Shown here: positions 7,592 to 15,842 of the stretch, one piece after another
How positions within the stretch are numbered: the first letter of the stretch is position 1
Layout of the letters: each line of letters begins with the position of its first letter
Origin: Rhodospirillales bacterium
Lineage (GTDB): Bacteria > Pseudomonadota > Alphaproteobacteria > Rhodospirillales > Shumkoniaceae
DNA length: 64,000 nucleotides
Direction: 5' to 3'
Assembly (NCBI GenBank): GCA_028281785.1
Contig: JANQJG010000091.1
Location: 48,311 to 112,310 of the forward strand
Position numbers and translations under genes: made by a program
Notes under the pieces: model-generated
The model's input: only the letters and a program-made list of their open reading frames with translations
The model's database searches: none
Told to the model about the DNA's origin: nothing

Positions 7592-9010
7592 ATGGGCGGA
7601 CTGTCGGACTATGTCATCGAGGCGCGGAACGGTGACAGTATCCCCATCTCTCCGCTTGCCGCGCCCGAGCTCGAGGCCTGGCTCTCGGAGCAGCCGCCGG
7701 AAGTCACGAATTGGGTCGAGGCAGTTCATTTTCGTGCGGAGCCCGGGGAAGTTTGCCTGCTTCCCGGCGCGGCTGGCCGGCCCAGCCGCGTGCTCATGGG
7801 AGTCGAGCCGGACGAGCCGCTCTGGGACTGGGGCGCCGCGCCGGGGCGGGTTCCTCCCGGCGAGTATCGCCTCGACAGCGATTCGTCCGGTGGCGAGGAC
7901 CTGGATGCCGGCGCGCGGGCGGCGCTCGGATGGGCGCTTGGGAGCTATCGGTTTCGGCGGTACAAATCCGAATCACGCGTGGCGGCGGCGAAACTGGTCT
8001 GGCCCACGGGATGCGACCGTGCGCGGGTCCGCCGCGCTGCCGAGGCGACTTTCCTGGTGCGGGATCTCGTGAACATGCCGGCCTTGGATTTGGGGCCGGA
8101 GGAGCTGGCGACCGCCGCGCGCGAAGTGGCCCGGACCCATGAGGCGCGGTGTCGCGTGATCGTCGGCGACGCCCTTCTTAAGGCCAACTACCCGGCCGTC
8201 TACCTTGTCGGCCGCGGCAGCCCGCGCGCGCCAAGGCTTATCGACATCCGATGGGGCCGCCCGGGCGACCCCCGGGTAACCCTTGTCGGCAAGGGGGTGT
8301 GCTTCGACACCGGCGGCCTGGGACTCAAACCCAGTAACGCCATGCGCGTGATGAAGAAGGACATGGGTGGCGCGGCGCATGTCCTCGGCTTGGCGGACAT
8401 GATCATGTCGGCCGGGTTGCCCGTCCGGCTCCGCGTGCTGATCCCGGCCGTGGAGAACAGCGTCTCCGGCGACGCCATGCGTCCGCTCGATGTCGTGACC
8501 ACGCGCAAGGGGCTGACGGTCGAGATCGGACACACCGACGCGGAAGGGCGGGTCATCCTGGCCGACGCGCTGGCCGAGGCCTGCCGGGAAAAGCCGGCGA
8601 TGGTCGTCGACCTCGCCACTTTGACCGGCGCGGCCCGGGTCGCCCTGGGCCCCGATCTGCCGGCGATGTTCAGCAATGATGACGACGTCGCGGAGGACCT
8701 GCTGCGGCACGGGATCGCGGAGTCGGACCCGGTGTGGCGGTTGCCCTTGCATGCTCCTTACCGGCGCCTGATCGAGGGTCAAGTCGCCGATCTGACCAAC
8801 TCGGCCAAGGTTCCTCAAGCGGGGGCCATTACGGCGGCGCTATTCCTGCAAAGCTTCGTGGAGCCCGAGATTCCCTGGGTCCACCTCGATATCCTGGCCT
8901 GGAACCCTCAGTCCCGGCCGGGGCGGCCGGAAGGAGGGGAGGCGACGGCCATGCGCGCCTTGTTCGCGATGCTCGAGGCACGGTTTGGCGCCGGCAATCC
9001 CTTGTCCTGA
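7592..9010 (+). CDS. Leucyl aminopeptidase family protein (peptidase M17)
   Basis: 472 residues. The C-terminal catalytic half carries the M17 two-metal site: GKG (233-235), FDTGG (238-242), KKDMGG (255-260), and the signature HTDAEGR (314-320; the usual NTDAEGR with His for Asn). The N-terminal domain (about 1-150) is shorter than in E. coli PepA and the whole resembles the PepB-like short M17 class. It is a cytosolic exopeptidase releasing N-terminal residues from peptides. The ATG at 7592 follows GGAGGTGTGACGG. A MarR regulator follows after 56 bases. Confidence 0.9.
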   Translation: MGGLSDYVIEARNGDSIPISPLAAPELEAWLSEQPPEVTNWVEAVHFRAEPGEVCLLPGAAGRPSRVLMGVEPDEPLWDWGAAPGRVPPGEYRLDSDSSGGEDLDAGARAALGWALGSYRFRRYKSESRVAAAKLVWPTGCDRARVRRAAEATFLVRDLVNMPALDLGPEELATAAREVARTHEARCRVIVGDALLKANYPAVYLVGRGSPRAPRLIDIRWGRPGDPRVTLVGKGVCFDTGGLGLKPSNAMRVMKKDMGGAAHVLGLADMIMSAGLPVRLRVLIPAVENSVSGDAMRPLDVVTTRKGLTVEIGHTDAEGRVILADALAEACREKPAMVVDLATLTGAARVALGPDLPAMFSNDDDVAEDLLRHGIAESDPVWRLPLHAPYRRLIEGQVADLTNSAKVPQAGAITAALFLQSFVEPEIPWVHLDILAWNPQSRPGRPEGGEATAMRALFAMLEARFGAGNPLS

Positions 9011-9066
9011 TGTACTTCCTGCGGCTAAAGAAAAGATTCGGCCTCGAAACGAATGGACTCTGACTG

Positions 9067-9435
9067 GTGGTCCGACTTACGGAAATGGAGGCGCTGGATC
9101 TTTGGCGCCGTGCCATGCTTGCCGGGGTGCGTGCGAACGCGCCGGATCTGTCGGCGCGCCAGATGACCCTCCTGCTGACGGTCTACCTGACCGCTCCACC
9201 CCATACGGTGCGGGGGTTGTCGTCTGAACTCAATGTGTCCAAGCCGGCCATCACCCGTGCTCTCGACCGGCTCAGCGAGCTGGGGTTGATTCGGCGCAAG
9301 ATCGATGACGCCGACCGGCGCAGCGTCCTCGTGCAGCGGACGGTTCGCGGTTCGGTCTATCTGAGGGATTGGGGCGAAATGATCGCTGCGGCCGGAGCCG
9401 AGCTCCCTGGCGGCAAGACCGGTCCAAGATCGTGA
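9067..9435 (+). CDS. MarR family transcriptional regulator
   Basis: 122 residues with one winged helix. The helix-turn-helix reads TVRGLSSELNVSKPAITRALDRLSELGLI and the wing RRKIDDADRRSVLVQRT (DxRR motif). The start is a GTG at 9067, with an in-frame ATG six codons on as the alternative. At this length the dimerisation helices are short. It lies 56 bases after the M17 peptidase on the same strand and may be co-transcribed, but no effector or target can be named. Confidence 0.8.
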   Translation: MVRLTEMEALDLWRRAMLAGVRANAPDLSARQMTLLLTVYLTAPPHTVRGLSSELNVSKPAITRALDRLSELGLIRRKIDDADRRSVLVQRTVRGSVYLRDWGEMIAAAGAELPGGKTGPRS

Positions 9436-9460
9436 TGGAGCGGCTCGAGCGGGAAGCGTC

Positions 9461-9844
9461 TCAGTGCCGAGTCGTGATCGCGGTGATCGCCTTTTGGACG
9501 AGTTCGAGCAGCAGGCGGTCGTCCAGCGGCTTCTCCAGGAAGTCCATGGCTCCCGCATCCAGCGCGCGCGTGGCCATCTTCACGTCGCTATGCCCGGTGA
9601 TCAGGATCAAGGGGATGTCGATGGACCGGTCGGCCAGCTCCTTCTGAAGTTCCAGGCCGGTCATTCCCGGCATGCGCACATCGGCCACCACGCAGCCGGG
9701 CTGGCCGGGCGCATAGAAGTCCAGAAACTCGGCCGCGGAGGCAAATGTGCGGACCTGGTAACTGCCGATCTGAAGCAGCCATGCGAGCGAGTCACGGACG
9801 GCGTCGTCGTCGTCCACCACGAAAACCACGGGCTCGCGAGTCAT
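9461..9844 (-). CDS. Receiver-only response regulator (FixJ-type receiver)
   Basis: 127 residues from the ATG at 9844. A complete CheY-like receiver: acidic pocket DDDD (11-14), phospho-acceptor D55 in VVADVRMPG, Thr in ILITGHSD and Lys in DFLEKPL. The chain ends at QKAITAITTRH, where a FixJ protein would continue into its LuxR-type DNA-binding domain. It is clearly a relative of the next gene upstream (9987-10607), which keeps that domain. It could act as a phosphate sink or competitor in the same two-component pathway. No kinase gene is nearby. Confidence 0.88.
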   Translation of the reverse strand: MTREPVVFVVDDDDAVRDSLAWLLQIGSYQVRTFASAAEFLDFYAPGQPGCVVADVRMPGMTGLELQKELADRSIDIPLILITGHSDVKMATRALDAGAMDFLEKPLDDRLLLELVQKAITAITTRH

Positions 9845-9986
9845 CACATCGACGGAACCGGGCAATGGACGTCACTCCCCATTCAGCTTTGGATTGGTTC
9901 GTGTGAGGGGTCATCCTCACGGCCAATGGTAGGGTCGGCCGGGGAAATGAGAAATAGGGGGAAACCCCCAAAAAGCTAGGGGAAAT

Positions 9987-10607
9987 TCACGAGGAGTGCT
10001 GTTGTAGGAGCGTCACCATCTTGACAAGATCAGCGAGGGAGCCGGCCTCTGTCTTCTCCATGACCCGAGCGCGATGGGCCTCCACCGTTTTCTCGCTGAG
10101 CCCGAGGTTGAACGCGATCCGCTTGTTCGGCTCGCCGGACACGATCAGGTCAAGGACTTGTCGTTCCCGCGGCGAAAGAAGGTCGAATCGTCGTTGGATA
10201 TGCTCGTGTTCGACCTGCGCCTCGATCGTCTCCCGGTTTCTTTCCAGCGCCTTCTGAACCAGGTCCAGAAGGGCCTGGTCGTTGAACGGCTTCTCGATGA
10301 AGTCGAACGCGCCGCCCTTCATCGCGCGCACGGCCATCTGGACGTCGCTATGTCCGGTGATGATGATGACGGGAAGCTTCGTGGAGCGCGACGCAAGTTC
10401 TTCCTGGAGTTCCAGACCGCTCATCCCCGGCATGCGAACGTCGACCAGGACGCATCCGGGCTTGTCCGGATCGTAGGCGTCCAGGAACTCCGGCGCCGAC
10501 GCGTAGGTCTCGACGTCCAGATCGACCGACGCCAGAAGCCATCGTAGTGAATCCCGAACCGCGGGGTCGTCGTCCACCACGAAGACCGTCGGCTTGTGCT
10601 CCTCCAT
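9987..10607 (-). CDS. FixJ/NarL family two-component response regulator
   Basis: 206 residues from the ATG at 10607 (an AAAGGGG precedes it; sequence further upstream is not regulator-like). Receiver domain at about 5-120 with DDD (12-14), D56 in VLVDVRMPG and Lys in DFIEKPF. The LuxR-type helix-turn-helix at about 140-200 reads LSPRERQVLDLIVSGEPNKRIAFNLGLSEKTVEAHRARV split over the motif. This is the FixJ/TodT layout, where phosphorylation releases a sigma70 activator. The partner kinase is absent. A receiver-only relative follows 142 bases downstream on the same strand. Confidence 0.9.
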   Translation of the reverse strand: MEEHKPTVFVVDDDPAVRDSLRWLLASVDLDVETYASAPEFLDAYDPDKPGCVLVDVRMPGMSGLELQEELASRSTKLPVIIITGHSDVQMAVRAMKGGAFDFIEKPFNDQALLDLVQKALERNRETIEAQVEHEHIQRRFDLLSPRERQVLDLIVSGEPNKRIAFNLGLSEKTVEAHRARVMEKTEAGSLADLVKMVTLLQQHSS

Positions 10608-11097
10608 TTTTTTCCCCTTTGAGCCCCGTTTTTCCCGGTGGAGGAACGGGGTCAGCGATTCGGTGATCGCGACAGACGACCACGCCGCTTCCCGCGGGCA
10701 ACGCCGAATACGAAAAATTGGCGAGCGCCGGGCGCGACTCGGATTCTCCGGAGCCCCTTGCGAAATCGAGCGTCCTGTTGCGCGCATGTTACAGGAAAGT
10801 AAAGGGCGACGGCAAATGCTGCCTGTGGCATGCCCGGTTTTTTTGGCGGTGGCGAGGGTGTGGCATCCAGGCATCTCCGGGGTGTCAGGCTGGCCGTCGC
10901 CTGCCTGCCGTCCAGGCCCGAATCGGCGGGCCCGGTGTTGACAGCATAGGTACAGATCATACAAGTTGACGACTAGCCTGCTCTGTCGGCGGCCGCCGCT
11001 CGTCCGACCCGGCCACAGATGCTTTTTCATGCCGGCATCTCGACGGCCGCGGAAGGCCGCCCTCCCTGACGCGAAGCGATCAACGGGGAAACCGTCG
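10608..11097. other. Intergenic region between the FixJ gene and the sulfatase
   Basis: 490 bases without a credible gene. It contains the upstream regions of both divergent genes. CCCCGTT (10624) and AACGGGG (10645) can pair as a small hairpin in the FixJ leader. Towards the sulfatase there is a sigma70-like promoter (separate entry). Frames running through here on the minus strand extend the FixJ gene upstream but lack any domain character. Confidence 0.5.
10938..10965 (+). promoter_or_regulatory. Candidate sigma70 promoter for the sulfatase gene
   Basis: TTGACA (10938-10943) is followed after 16 bases by TACAAG (10960-10965). The -35 is a perfect consensus and the -10 is moderate. It would give a leader of roughly 125 bases before the sulfatase ATG at 11098. 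Confidence 0.4.
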
Positions 11098-12537
11098 ATG
11101 TCCAGACCGAATATTCTTCTCATTGTGACCGACCAGCAACGGCGGGACACCGTCGGGGCCTTTGGCAGCCCGATCTGCCGAACCCCCGCGATGGACGCGC
11201 TCGCCGCCCAGGGAATGTGTTTCGACCGTGCCTACACGCCGGTCGGCCTATGTTCTCCGGTCCGCGGCTCGCTGTTTACCGGCACCTATCCCCATGAGCA
11301 CGGGGTGCTGAACAACGTCTCCCTGCATCCGATCCGCGTCAGCCTGCCGGCGGTCGCCGATCGCCTGACTCCGGCGCTTCGGGAGGCGGGCTACCGGCGC
11401 GGCTATGTCGGCAAGTGGCATGTCAGCGAGCGGGACACTCCGCTCGATTTCGGCTTCGAGGACTACTACTCCCTGGGCGACTACGTGGCTTGGCGCCGGG
11501 AAAAAAACCTCCCCCTGCCCGAAACCTTCTGGAACTATGTTACCCAGGCCGCCGAGGTCGATCCCGCGGGGGTCGAGAACTCCCGCCCGGCCTGGCTCAG
11601 CGATCGCGCCATCGAGTTGATCGACAAGTACAGCGCCGGTGGCGACGCGCCCTTCTTCCTTCGCCTCGATTTCCATGGGCCGCATTTCCCGAATGTCGTG
11701 CCGGAGCCCTACATGTCCATGTATCCGCCGGCGGAGATCCCGCCCTGGCCCAATTTCGACGATCCGCTCACGGACAAACCGGCCGTGCAGCGGATCAAGC
11801 TCAGGCATTGGGACACGGCGACCCGCCCCTGGTCGGAATGGGCGCCCCTCGTCGCCGCCTATTTCGGCGAGATTTCGCTGATCGATTCACAGGTCGGACG
11901 GGTGCTCGGGCATCTCGACGAGAAAGGGCTGACCGACGACACCCTGGTCATCTGGACGACCGATCACGGCGATACCTGCGGGTCCCATCGGATCTGCAAC
12001 AAGGACTACACGATGTACCAGGAGATCTACCGGGTGCCGATGATCATGCGGTGGCCCGGCGTGATCGCGCCTGCCACGCGGACCAGTCGCTACAGCCATC
12101 ATTTCCTCGACCTCTTCGCGACGTTTCGCGACGTCGTCGGGGCGGGGCTGCCCGAGGGTTGCCACGGCCGCAGCCTGCTGCCCATCCTGCGCGGCGAGCC
12201 GGTGGCCGACTGGTCGGAGGAGGCGTTCTGCCAGTTTCACGGCTGTCATATGGGCCTCTACACCATGCGCATGCTGTGCAATGATCGCTTCAGCTACATC
12301 TATCACGCCAACGATATCGACGAGTTCTACGACCTCGAGGCGGATCCTCACGAGCTCAGGAACCTCGCCGAGAACCCAGGCGCCCTGGCGCCCGCGCTGG
12401 TGGGGATGAAAGATCGCATGGTCGACTGGATGGAGGCGACCGCCGACCATCTGCACAACGAATGGACGGTCATGTGGCTGACCGATGATCCGGCGCGCGC
12501 CCAGCGGGCGCCCGGGCGTCGTCGTACCGCCTGGTAG
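11098..12537 (+). CDS. Sulfatase (formylglycine-dependent, arylsulfatase/choline-sulfatase-like)
   Basis: 479 residues from the ATG at 11098; an upstream in-frame extension is Arg/Pro-rich and not part of the fold. The N-terminus MSRPNILLIVTDQQRRDTVG holds the first metal Asp (D12). The sulfatase signature is LCSPVRGSLFTGTYP with C52 as the residue converted to formylglycine (CxPxR core). The second metal pair is in WTTDHGD and the C-terminus has the typical WTVMWLTDDPARAQRAPG-type tail. No signal peptide is visible, so it is probably cytoplasmic. No formylglycine-generating enzyme is nearby. The substrate, an organic sulfate ester, cannot be read. Confidence 0.9.
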   Translation: MSRPNILLIVTDQQRRDTVGAFGSPICRTPAMDALAAQGMCFDRAYTPVGLCSPVRGSLFTGTYPHEHGVLNNVSLHPIRVSLPAVADRLTPALREAGYRRGYVGKWHVSERDTPLDFGFEDYYSLGDYVAWRREKNLPLPETFWNYVTQAAEVDPAGVENSRPAWLSDRAIELIDKYSAGGDAPFFLRLDFHGPHFPNVVPEPYMSMYPPAEIPPWPNFDDPLTDKPAVQRIKLRHWDTATRPWSEWAPLVAAYFGEISLIDSQVGRVLGHLDEKGLTDDTLVIWTTDHGDTCGSHRICNKDYTMYQEIYRVPMIMRWPGVIAPATRTSRYSHHFLDLFATFRDVVGAGLPEGCHGRSLLPILRGEPVADWSEEAFCQFHGCHMGLYTMRMLCNDRFSYIYHANDIDEFYDLEADPHELRNLAENPGALAPALVGMKDRMVDWMEATADHLHNEWTVMWLTDDPARAQRAPGRRRTAW

Positions 12538-13042
12538 CCGTCCCACGGTCCCTCGACGGCATTGAGGTCGGTCCAAAGGCCCGAGAGCGACCATGTCCCC
12601 GTGCAAAAAAGAGAGGGAGCTTGAAATCCTTCGATCGACACGGCGATGACCTCGGCTCCGCCCGCCCGTGGGCTCCTTCGCCGACCTCCTCCTTGCTGCT
12701 TCTCAAAGCTCTGAACACCGGTTTGCGCAGGCTCGTACAGGCCTCTGGAAAGAGGTAGAAATTCCCCTTTTGGATACAAATGAAATACTGAAAGCGAACC
12801 CTTCCTGGCCTCGCGGGGAGCATTCGAGGAGTCCCGCGCAACCCTTTCGGATAGTCATTAACCCATTGGATTAAAAGCAAAATTCGGCGTAAAGGATTGC
12901 TTACAAGGGGCCCCGTTTCTGGTATTGATATCCGCTATAAACGGATAAGCGATTCTTTCACCGAAGCTTGATGCGACTATAACTTGGGGGTTGCGGGGTT
13001 TGTCGCTAACCTCCCGCCGTGGGCAAGCACAGGAGGGACATT
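12538..13042. other. Intergenic region after the sulfatase
   Basis: 505 bases with no supported gene. The second half turns AT-rich (about 12860-12990) and probably carries the promoter of the 13043 gene; CTATAAC at about 12975 is a possible -10. A short palindrome, TATCCG (12929) and CGGATA (12942), encloses CTATAAA. An AGGAGGG at about 13031 is the ribosome-binding site of the next gene. No clear terminator for the sulfatase was seen. Confidence 0.4.
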
Positions 13043-13552
13043 ATGACGACATCTGAGATCAACGACCCCGTGGCCGTTTATGGGCGTGAGCTGTCCGAGG
13101 TCGTTTCTCTCATGCGTCGGAGGGACGACAACGGCGACACTTTTGGAGCAGACGTCGCCAAACTTCGCCTTGAGGGTCTGGAAAGCGTCATCATGACGAC
13201 CGATGCGCGGAGTCTGGAAGGCGCGGCCTACCAGGTTATGCTGGCTCTCAGCGAATTCGAGCAGGTCAAGGAAGGTACCGCCGAAAACGGGGCTGACGCC
13301 GCCGCGATCAAGATCCGGGCGGCTTGTGCCTCGGCGGTCAGGGTTTTGATGCGCGAGGCGGGAATCGACCCCGAAAACGAGGCCTTCGATTATCATATGG
13401 GCAGCGTCCTCAACGGCGGCGAGCGGCCGGCGGATGACTCCGAATCCGAGGCCGACTCGGAACCGAAATCGGCGCCGGCGCCGCAGGCGATCTCTCCGAC
13501 ATTCGGGGAGAACATCGCGCCGTCGGCCGAGGGCTCGTCGGACTGGATGTAG
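13043..13552 (+). CDS. Hypothetical protein, acidic, soluble
   Basis: 169 residues. The ATG at 13043 is chosen because AGGAGGG lies five bases upstream; a GTG at 13019 is possible but would contain that site. The N-terminal two thirds look helical (VVSLMRRRDDNGDTFGADVAK, then AYQVMLALSEFEQVK) and the C-terminal third is a low-complexity acidic and Pro/Ala-rich tail (SESEADSEPKSAPAP). No signal peptide, membrane segment or family motif was recognised. It is a single gene convergent with zur, with a shared hairpin between the two. I cannot assign a function. Confidence 0.7.
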   Translation: MTTSEINDPVAVYGRELSEVVSLMRRRDDNGDTFGADVAKLRLEGLESVIMTTDARSLEGAAYQVMLALSEFEQVKEGTAENGADAAAIKIRAACASAVRVLMREAGIDPENEAFDYHMGSVLNGGERPADDSESEADSEPKSAPAPQAISPTFGENIAPSAEGSSDWM

Positions 13553-13572
13553 GGGCGAGAGCTTGGCGGGCT

Positions 13573-13598
13573 GAAACCTCGCCTTCGGGCGGGGTTTC
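13573..13598. terminator. Bidirectional hairpin with TTCG loop
   Basis: GAAACCTCGCC (13573-13583), a TTCG loop, then GGCGGGGTTTC (13588-13598). The 11-bp stem has one mismatch. It lies between the convergent 13552 and zur stops and touches the zur stop codon, so it probably ends both transcripts, although no long T run follows. Confidence 0.6.
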
Positions 13599-14037
13599 AC
13601 TTGTGCCCGGCGTGCTGGATCGGCGGTGAACCCGCCGCGCAGGCTTCGCAGAGGCCGCGAATTTCGATCGTGGTCTTCTTGATTCCAAAACCTTCCCCTT
13701 CGGCCCAATCGGTCAGCCGATGGGTCAGCTTGGGATCACTGAATTCGATAACCCTTTCGCATATCTCGCAGATCGCGAAACCGATCACGCTCTGGCGCGT
13801 ATGGTCGTGATGCGTGCAGGCAACGAAGGCGTTAATGCTTTCCAGCCGGTGGATCAGGCCACGTTCGAGAAGCTTGTCCAGCGCGCGATAGACCTGCTGC
13901 GGCGCGCGAAGCCCGTTCTTGCGCAGCAAGTCGAGAATCGAATACGCGCTGAGCGGCCCGTCCGCATTGTAAAGCGCGCTGTAAACGAGAGACTGATTTT
14001 TCGTCAGGTCTCGAGTCGCGTGCAGGCTAGTCGTCAT
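13597..14037 (-). CDS. zur: Zinc uptake regulator Zur (Fur family)
   Basis: 146 residues from the ATG at 14037. N-terminal winged helix (LTKNQSLVYSALYNADGPLSAYSILD, QQVYRALDKLLERGLIHRLESINAFVAC) and the Fur-family metal sites: C74, a HHDH cluster at 76-79, CEIC (C90, C93) and CEAC (C130, C133). The paired CxxC motifs are the structural zinc site. The gene overlaps the end of znuB, so it is the third gene of znuC-znuB-zur, which makes zinc, not iron, the likely co-repressor. The product should bind the palindrome between znuC and znuA. Confidence 0.92.
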   Translation of the reverse strand: MTTSLHATRDLTKNQSLVYSALYNADGPLSAYSILDLLRKNGLRAPQQVYRALDKLLERGLIHRLESINAFVACTHHDHTRQSVIGFAICEICERVIEFSDPKLTHRLTDWAEGEGFGIKKTTIEIRGLCEACAAGSPPIQHAGHK

Positions 14038-14860
14038 GACTGGCGCTCCTCGTGAGAGAATTCCAAATGCCGAGCAGCCGGTGCAAGGGCAGCAGGCTGG
14101 CGACGAACAGGGCAAAAGCCGTCACCACGATCGATGGGCCGGACGGCGTGTCCCATTCGAGGGAGCCGAACAGCCCGCCGACGACGGCCGCGACGCCCGC
14201 CAACGCGGCGAGAACGGCCATCTGTTCTGGCCCCTGAGCGAAGCGGCGCGCGGTCGCCGCCGGGATGATCAGCAGCGCCGTGATCAGAAGCACGCCGACG
14301 AGCTTGAGCGCGATCGCGATGACCATCGCCATCAACAGCATGAAAAGGAACTCCATCCTGCCCGGGGCCAAACCTTCGGCCTGCGCAAGCTCGCGGCTAA
14401 CGGTCGCGGCGAAAAGCCGGCGCCAGACCCAGGCGAGAACACCGAGAACAGCGGCACCTCCGGCGTAGATCACCGCGATCTCGGCAACCGAAACGGCCAG
14501 GATGTCACCGAAAAGGAATCCCATCAGGTCGACGCGCACCCAGGTCATGAACGCCAGGCAGACAAGGCCGATCGCCAGGGTTGAGTGGGACAGCAGCCCC
14601 AGAATGGCGTCGGAGGACAGGCCGCCCCGCCTTTGCAACACCAGCAGCGCCAGCGAAACAATCGTGGCGACCGCAAACACGCCAAGCGTCGTATGAACTT
14701 CGAACAACAGCGCCAAGGCCACGCCAAGCAGCGCCGAATGCGACAGCGTGTCGCCGAAATAGGCGAGCCGTCGCCAGACGATGAAACAGCCGAGCGGCCC
14801 CGCGACCAGGGCGACTCCGATCCCGGCGGCCAGCGCGCGGATGAAGAAATCGTCAAGCAT
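14027..14860 (-). CDS. znuB: Zinc ABC transporter permease ZnuB
   Basis: 277 residues from the ATG at 14860; upstream in-frame sequence lies inside znuC in another frame and is not part of the protein. About eight hydrophobic helices with ABC-3 family landmarks: MLDDFFIRALAAGIGVALVAGPLGCF, then AYFGDTLSHSALLGVALALL (the conserved SHSALLG) and ALKLVGVLLITALLIIPAATAR. It forms the inner-membrane channel for zinc supplied by ZnuA and overlaps znuC by eight bases and zur by eleven, a tightly coupled operon. Confidence 0.93.
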   Translation of the reverse strand: MLDDFFIRALAAGIGVALVAGPLGCFIVWRRLAYFGDTLSHSALLGVALALLFEVHTTLGVFAVATIVSLALLVLQRRGGLSSDAILGLLSHSTLAIGLVCLAFMTWVRVDLMGFLFGDILAVSVAEIAVIYAGGAAVLGVLAWVWRRLFAATVSRELAQAEGLAPGRMEFLFMLLMAMVIAIALKLVGVLLITALLIIPAATARRFAQGPEQMAVLAALAGVAAVVGGLFGSLEWDTPSGPSIVVTAFALFVASLLPLHRLLGIWNSLTRSASHDD

Positions 14861-15728
14861 GGCGGCCTTTCGAAATCGGTGGGACGACCTCATCCTCGCT
14901 GGGGCCGAGCCCCGTCGCGTCGCCTGATATGGCGGCGTGATGCCCGTCTCCCGGATGGCAGTGATCGGTGATCGAGCCGTCCGCGTGGCGCACCCGGCCA
15001 TCGGCAAGATGCCTGTGGTCGTGATGGTGCTCGTAGACCGCGAGCGCGGCGGCGGCGTGGTCGCCGAACAGAAGCCGGTATTCCGGGCTGTCCGCCACCG
15101 CCTTGGGTGTGCCCTGGCAGCAGATATGGCCGTTTAGGCAAATCACCTTGTCCGTTGCGGCCATCACCACATGCAGATCGTGGGAGATGAGAAGAACGCC
15201 GCAGCCAAGGCGATCCCGAATCCCGGCGATCAGGTTGTAGAGCGCAATCTCGCCGTTGAAGTCGACCCCCTGGACCGGCTCGTCAAGAACCAGCAGATCC
15301 GGCCTCCGGGCGATGGCGCGGGCGAGCAAGGCCCTTTGGAACTCGCCGCCCGACAGGGTCTGCACCTGCGAACCCGCCAGATGGGCGATCCCGACCCCGT
15401 CCAGGGCGTCCTCGATTTCGCGTTTGGACAGCCTGGATGTCAGCCGCATCAGCCGTTCGACGGTAATCGGTACGGTCCAATCGATATGCAGCCTTTGCGG
15501 CACGTATCCGACCCGGACACCCGGCGAGATCGTGGCATGCCCCTCGTCCGGGGCCAGGATACCGAGCGCCATCTTGGCCGTCGTCGACTTGCCGGATCCG
15601 TTCGGCCCGATCAGGGTCACGATCTCGCCCCAGTTGACAACGAGATCGACATTGCGCACCAGCCAGTGCCCGGCACGATGAATGCCGGTGTTGGCAAGCG
15701 TGACAAGCGGGGTCGAAGACGCATCCAT
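14853..15728 (-). CDS. znuC: Zinc ABC transporter ATP-binding protein ZnuC with His-rich tail
   Basis: 291 residues from the ATG at 15728 (ATGs at 15740 and 15749 are alternatives). Walker A GPNGSGKST (41-49), signature LSGGEFQRAL, Walker B LLVLDEPVQGVD and the switch His in LLISHDLHVV are intact. After the normal ATPase ends, about 58 extra residues follow from HHHDHRH (about 234 on), with 11 His in all (for example DHCHPGDGHH). This tail is in the cytosol and could bind zinc. First gene of znuC-znuB-zur and divergent from znuA. Confidence 0.92.
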   Translation of the reverse strand: MDASSTPLVTLANTGIHRAGHWLVRNVDLVVNWGEIVTLIGPNGSGKSTTAKMALGILAPDEGHATISPGVRVGYVPQRLHIDWTVPITVERLMRLTSRLSKREIEDALDGVGIAHLAGSQVQTLSGGEFQRALLARAIARRPDLLVLDEPVQGVDFNGEIALYNLIAGIRDRLGCGVLLISHDLHVVMAATDKVICLNGHICCQGTPKAVADSPEYRLLFGDHAAAALAVYEHHHDHRHLADGRVRHADGSITDHCHPGDGHHAAISGDATGLGPSEDEVVPPISKGRHA

Positions 15729-15799
15729 GCGGGTAAGCATCGAAAACACATTTTTCGATTGTCAGGCGTTATCGCACACGTTATATCGTCACGCAATAT

Positions 15800-15817
15800 G
15801 TGATGTCATAACATTAC
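15800..15817. promoter_or_regulatory. Candidate Zur box between znuC and znuA
   Basis: The 18-mer GTGATGTCATAACATTAC equals its own reverse complement at 14 of 18 positions. It resembles the AT-rich TGTTATA/TATAACA half-sites known for alphaproteobacterial Zur. It lies 25 bases before znuA and 71 before znuC, so it could silence both directions when zinc is plentiful. Basis is palindrome plus context, not a computed motif score. Confidence 0.65.
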
Positions 15818-15842
15818 GTTCCAGCAGACCAGGAATTCACCC

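Noticed and set aside
10608..11150. Long N-terminal extension of the FixJ regulator
   Set aside because: The frame is open upstream, but the receiver domain starts at the ATG at 10607, which has its own ribosome-binding site.
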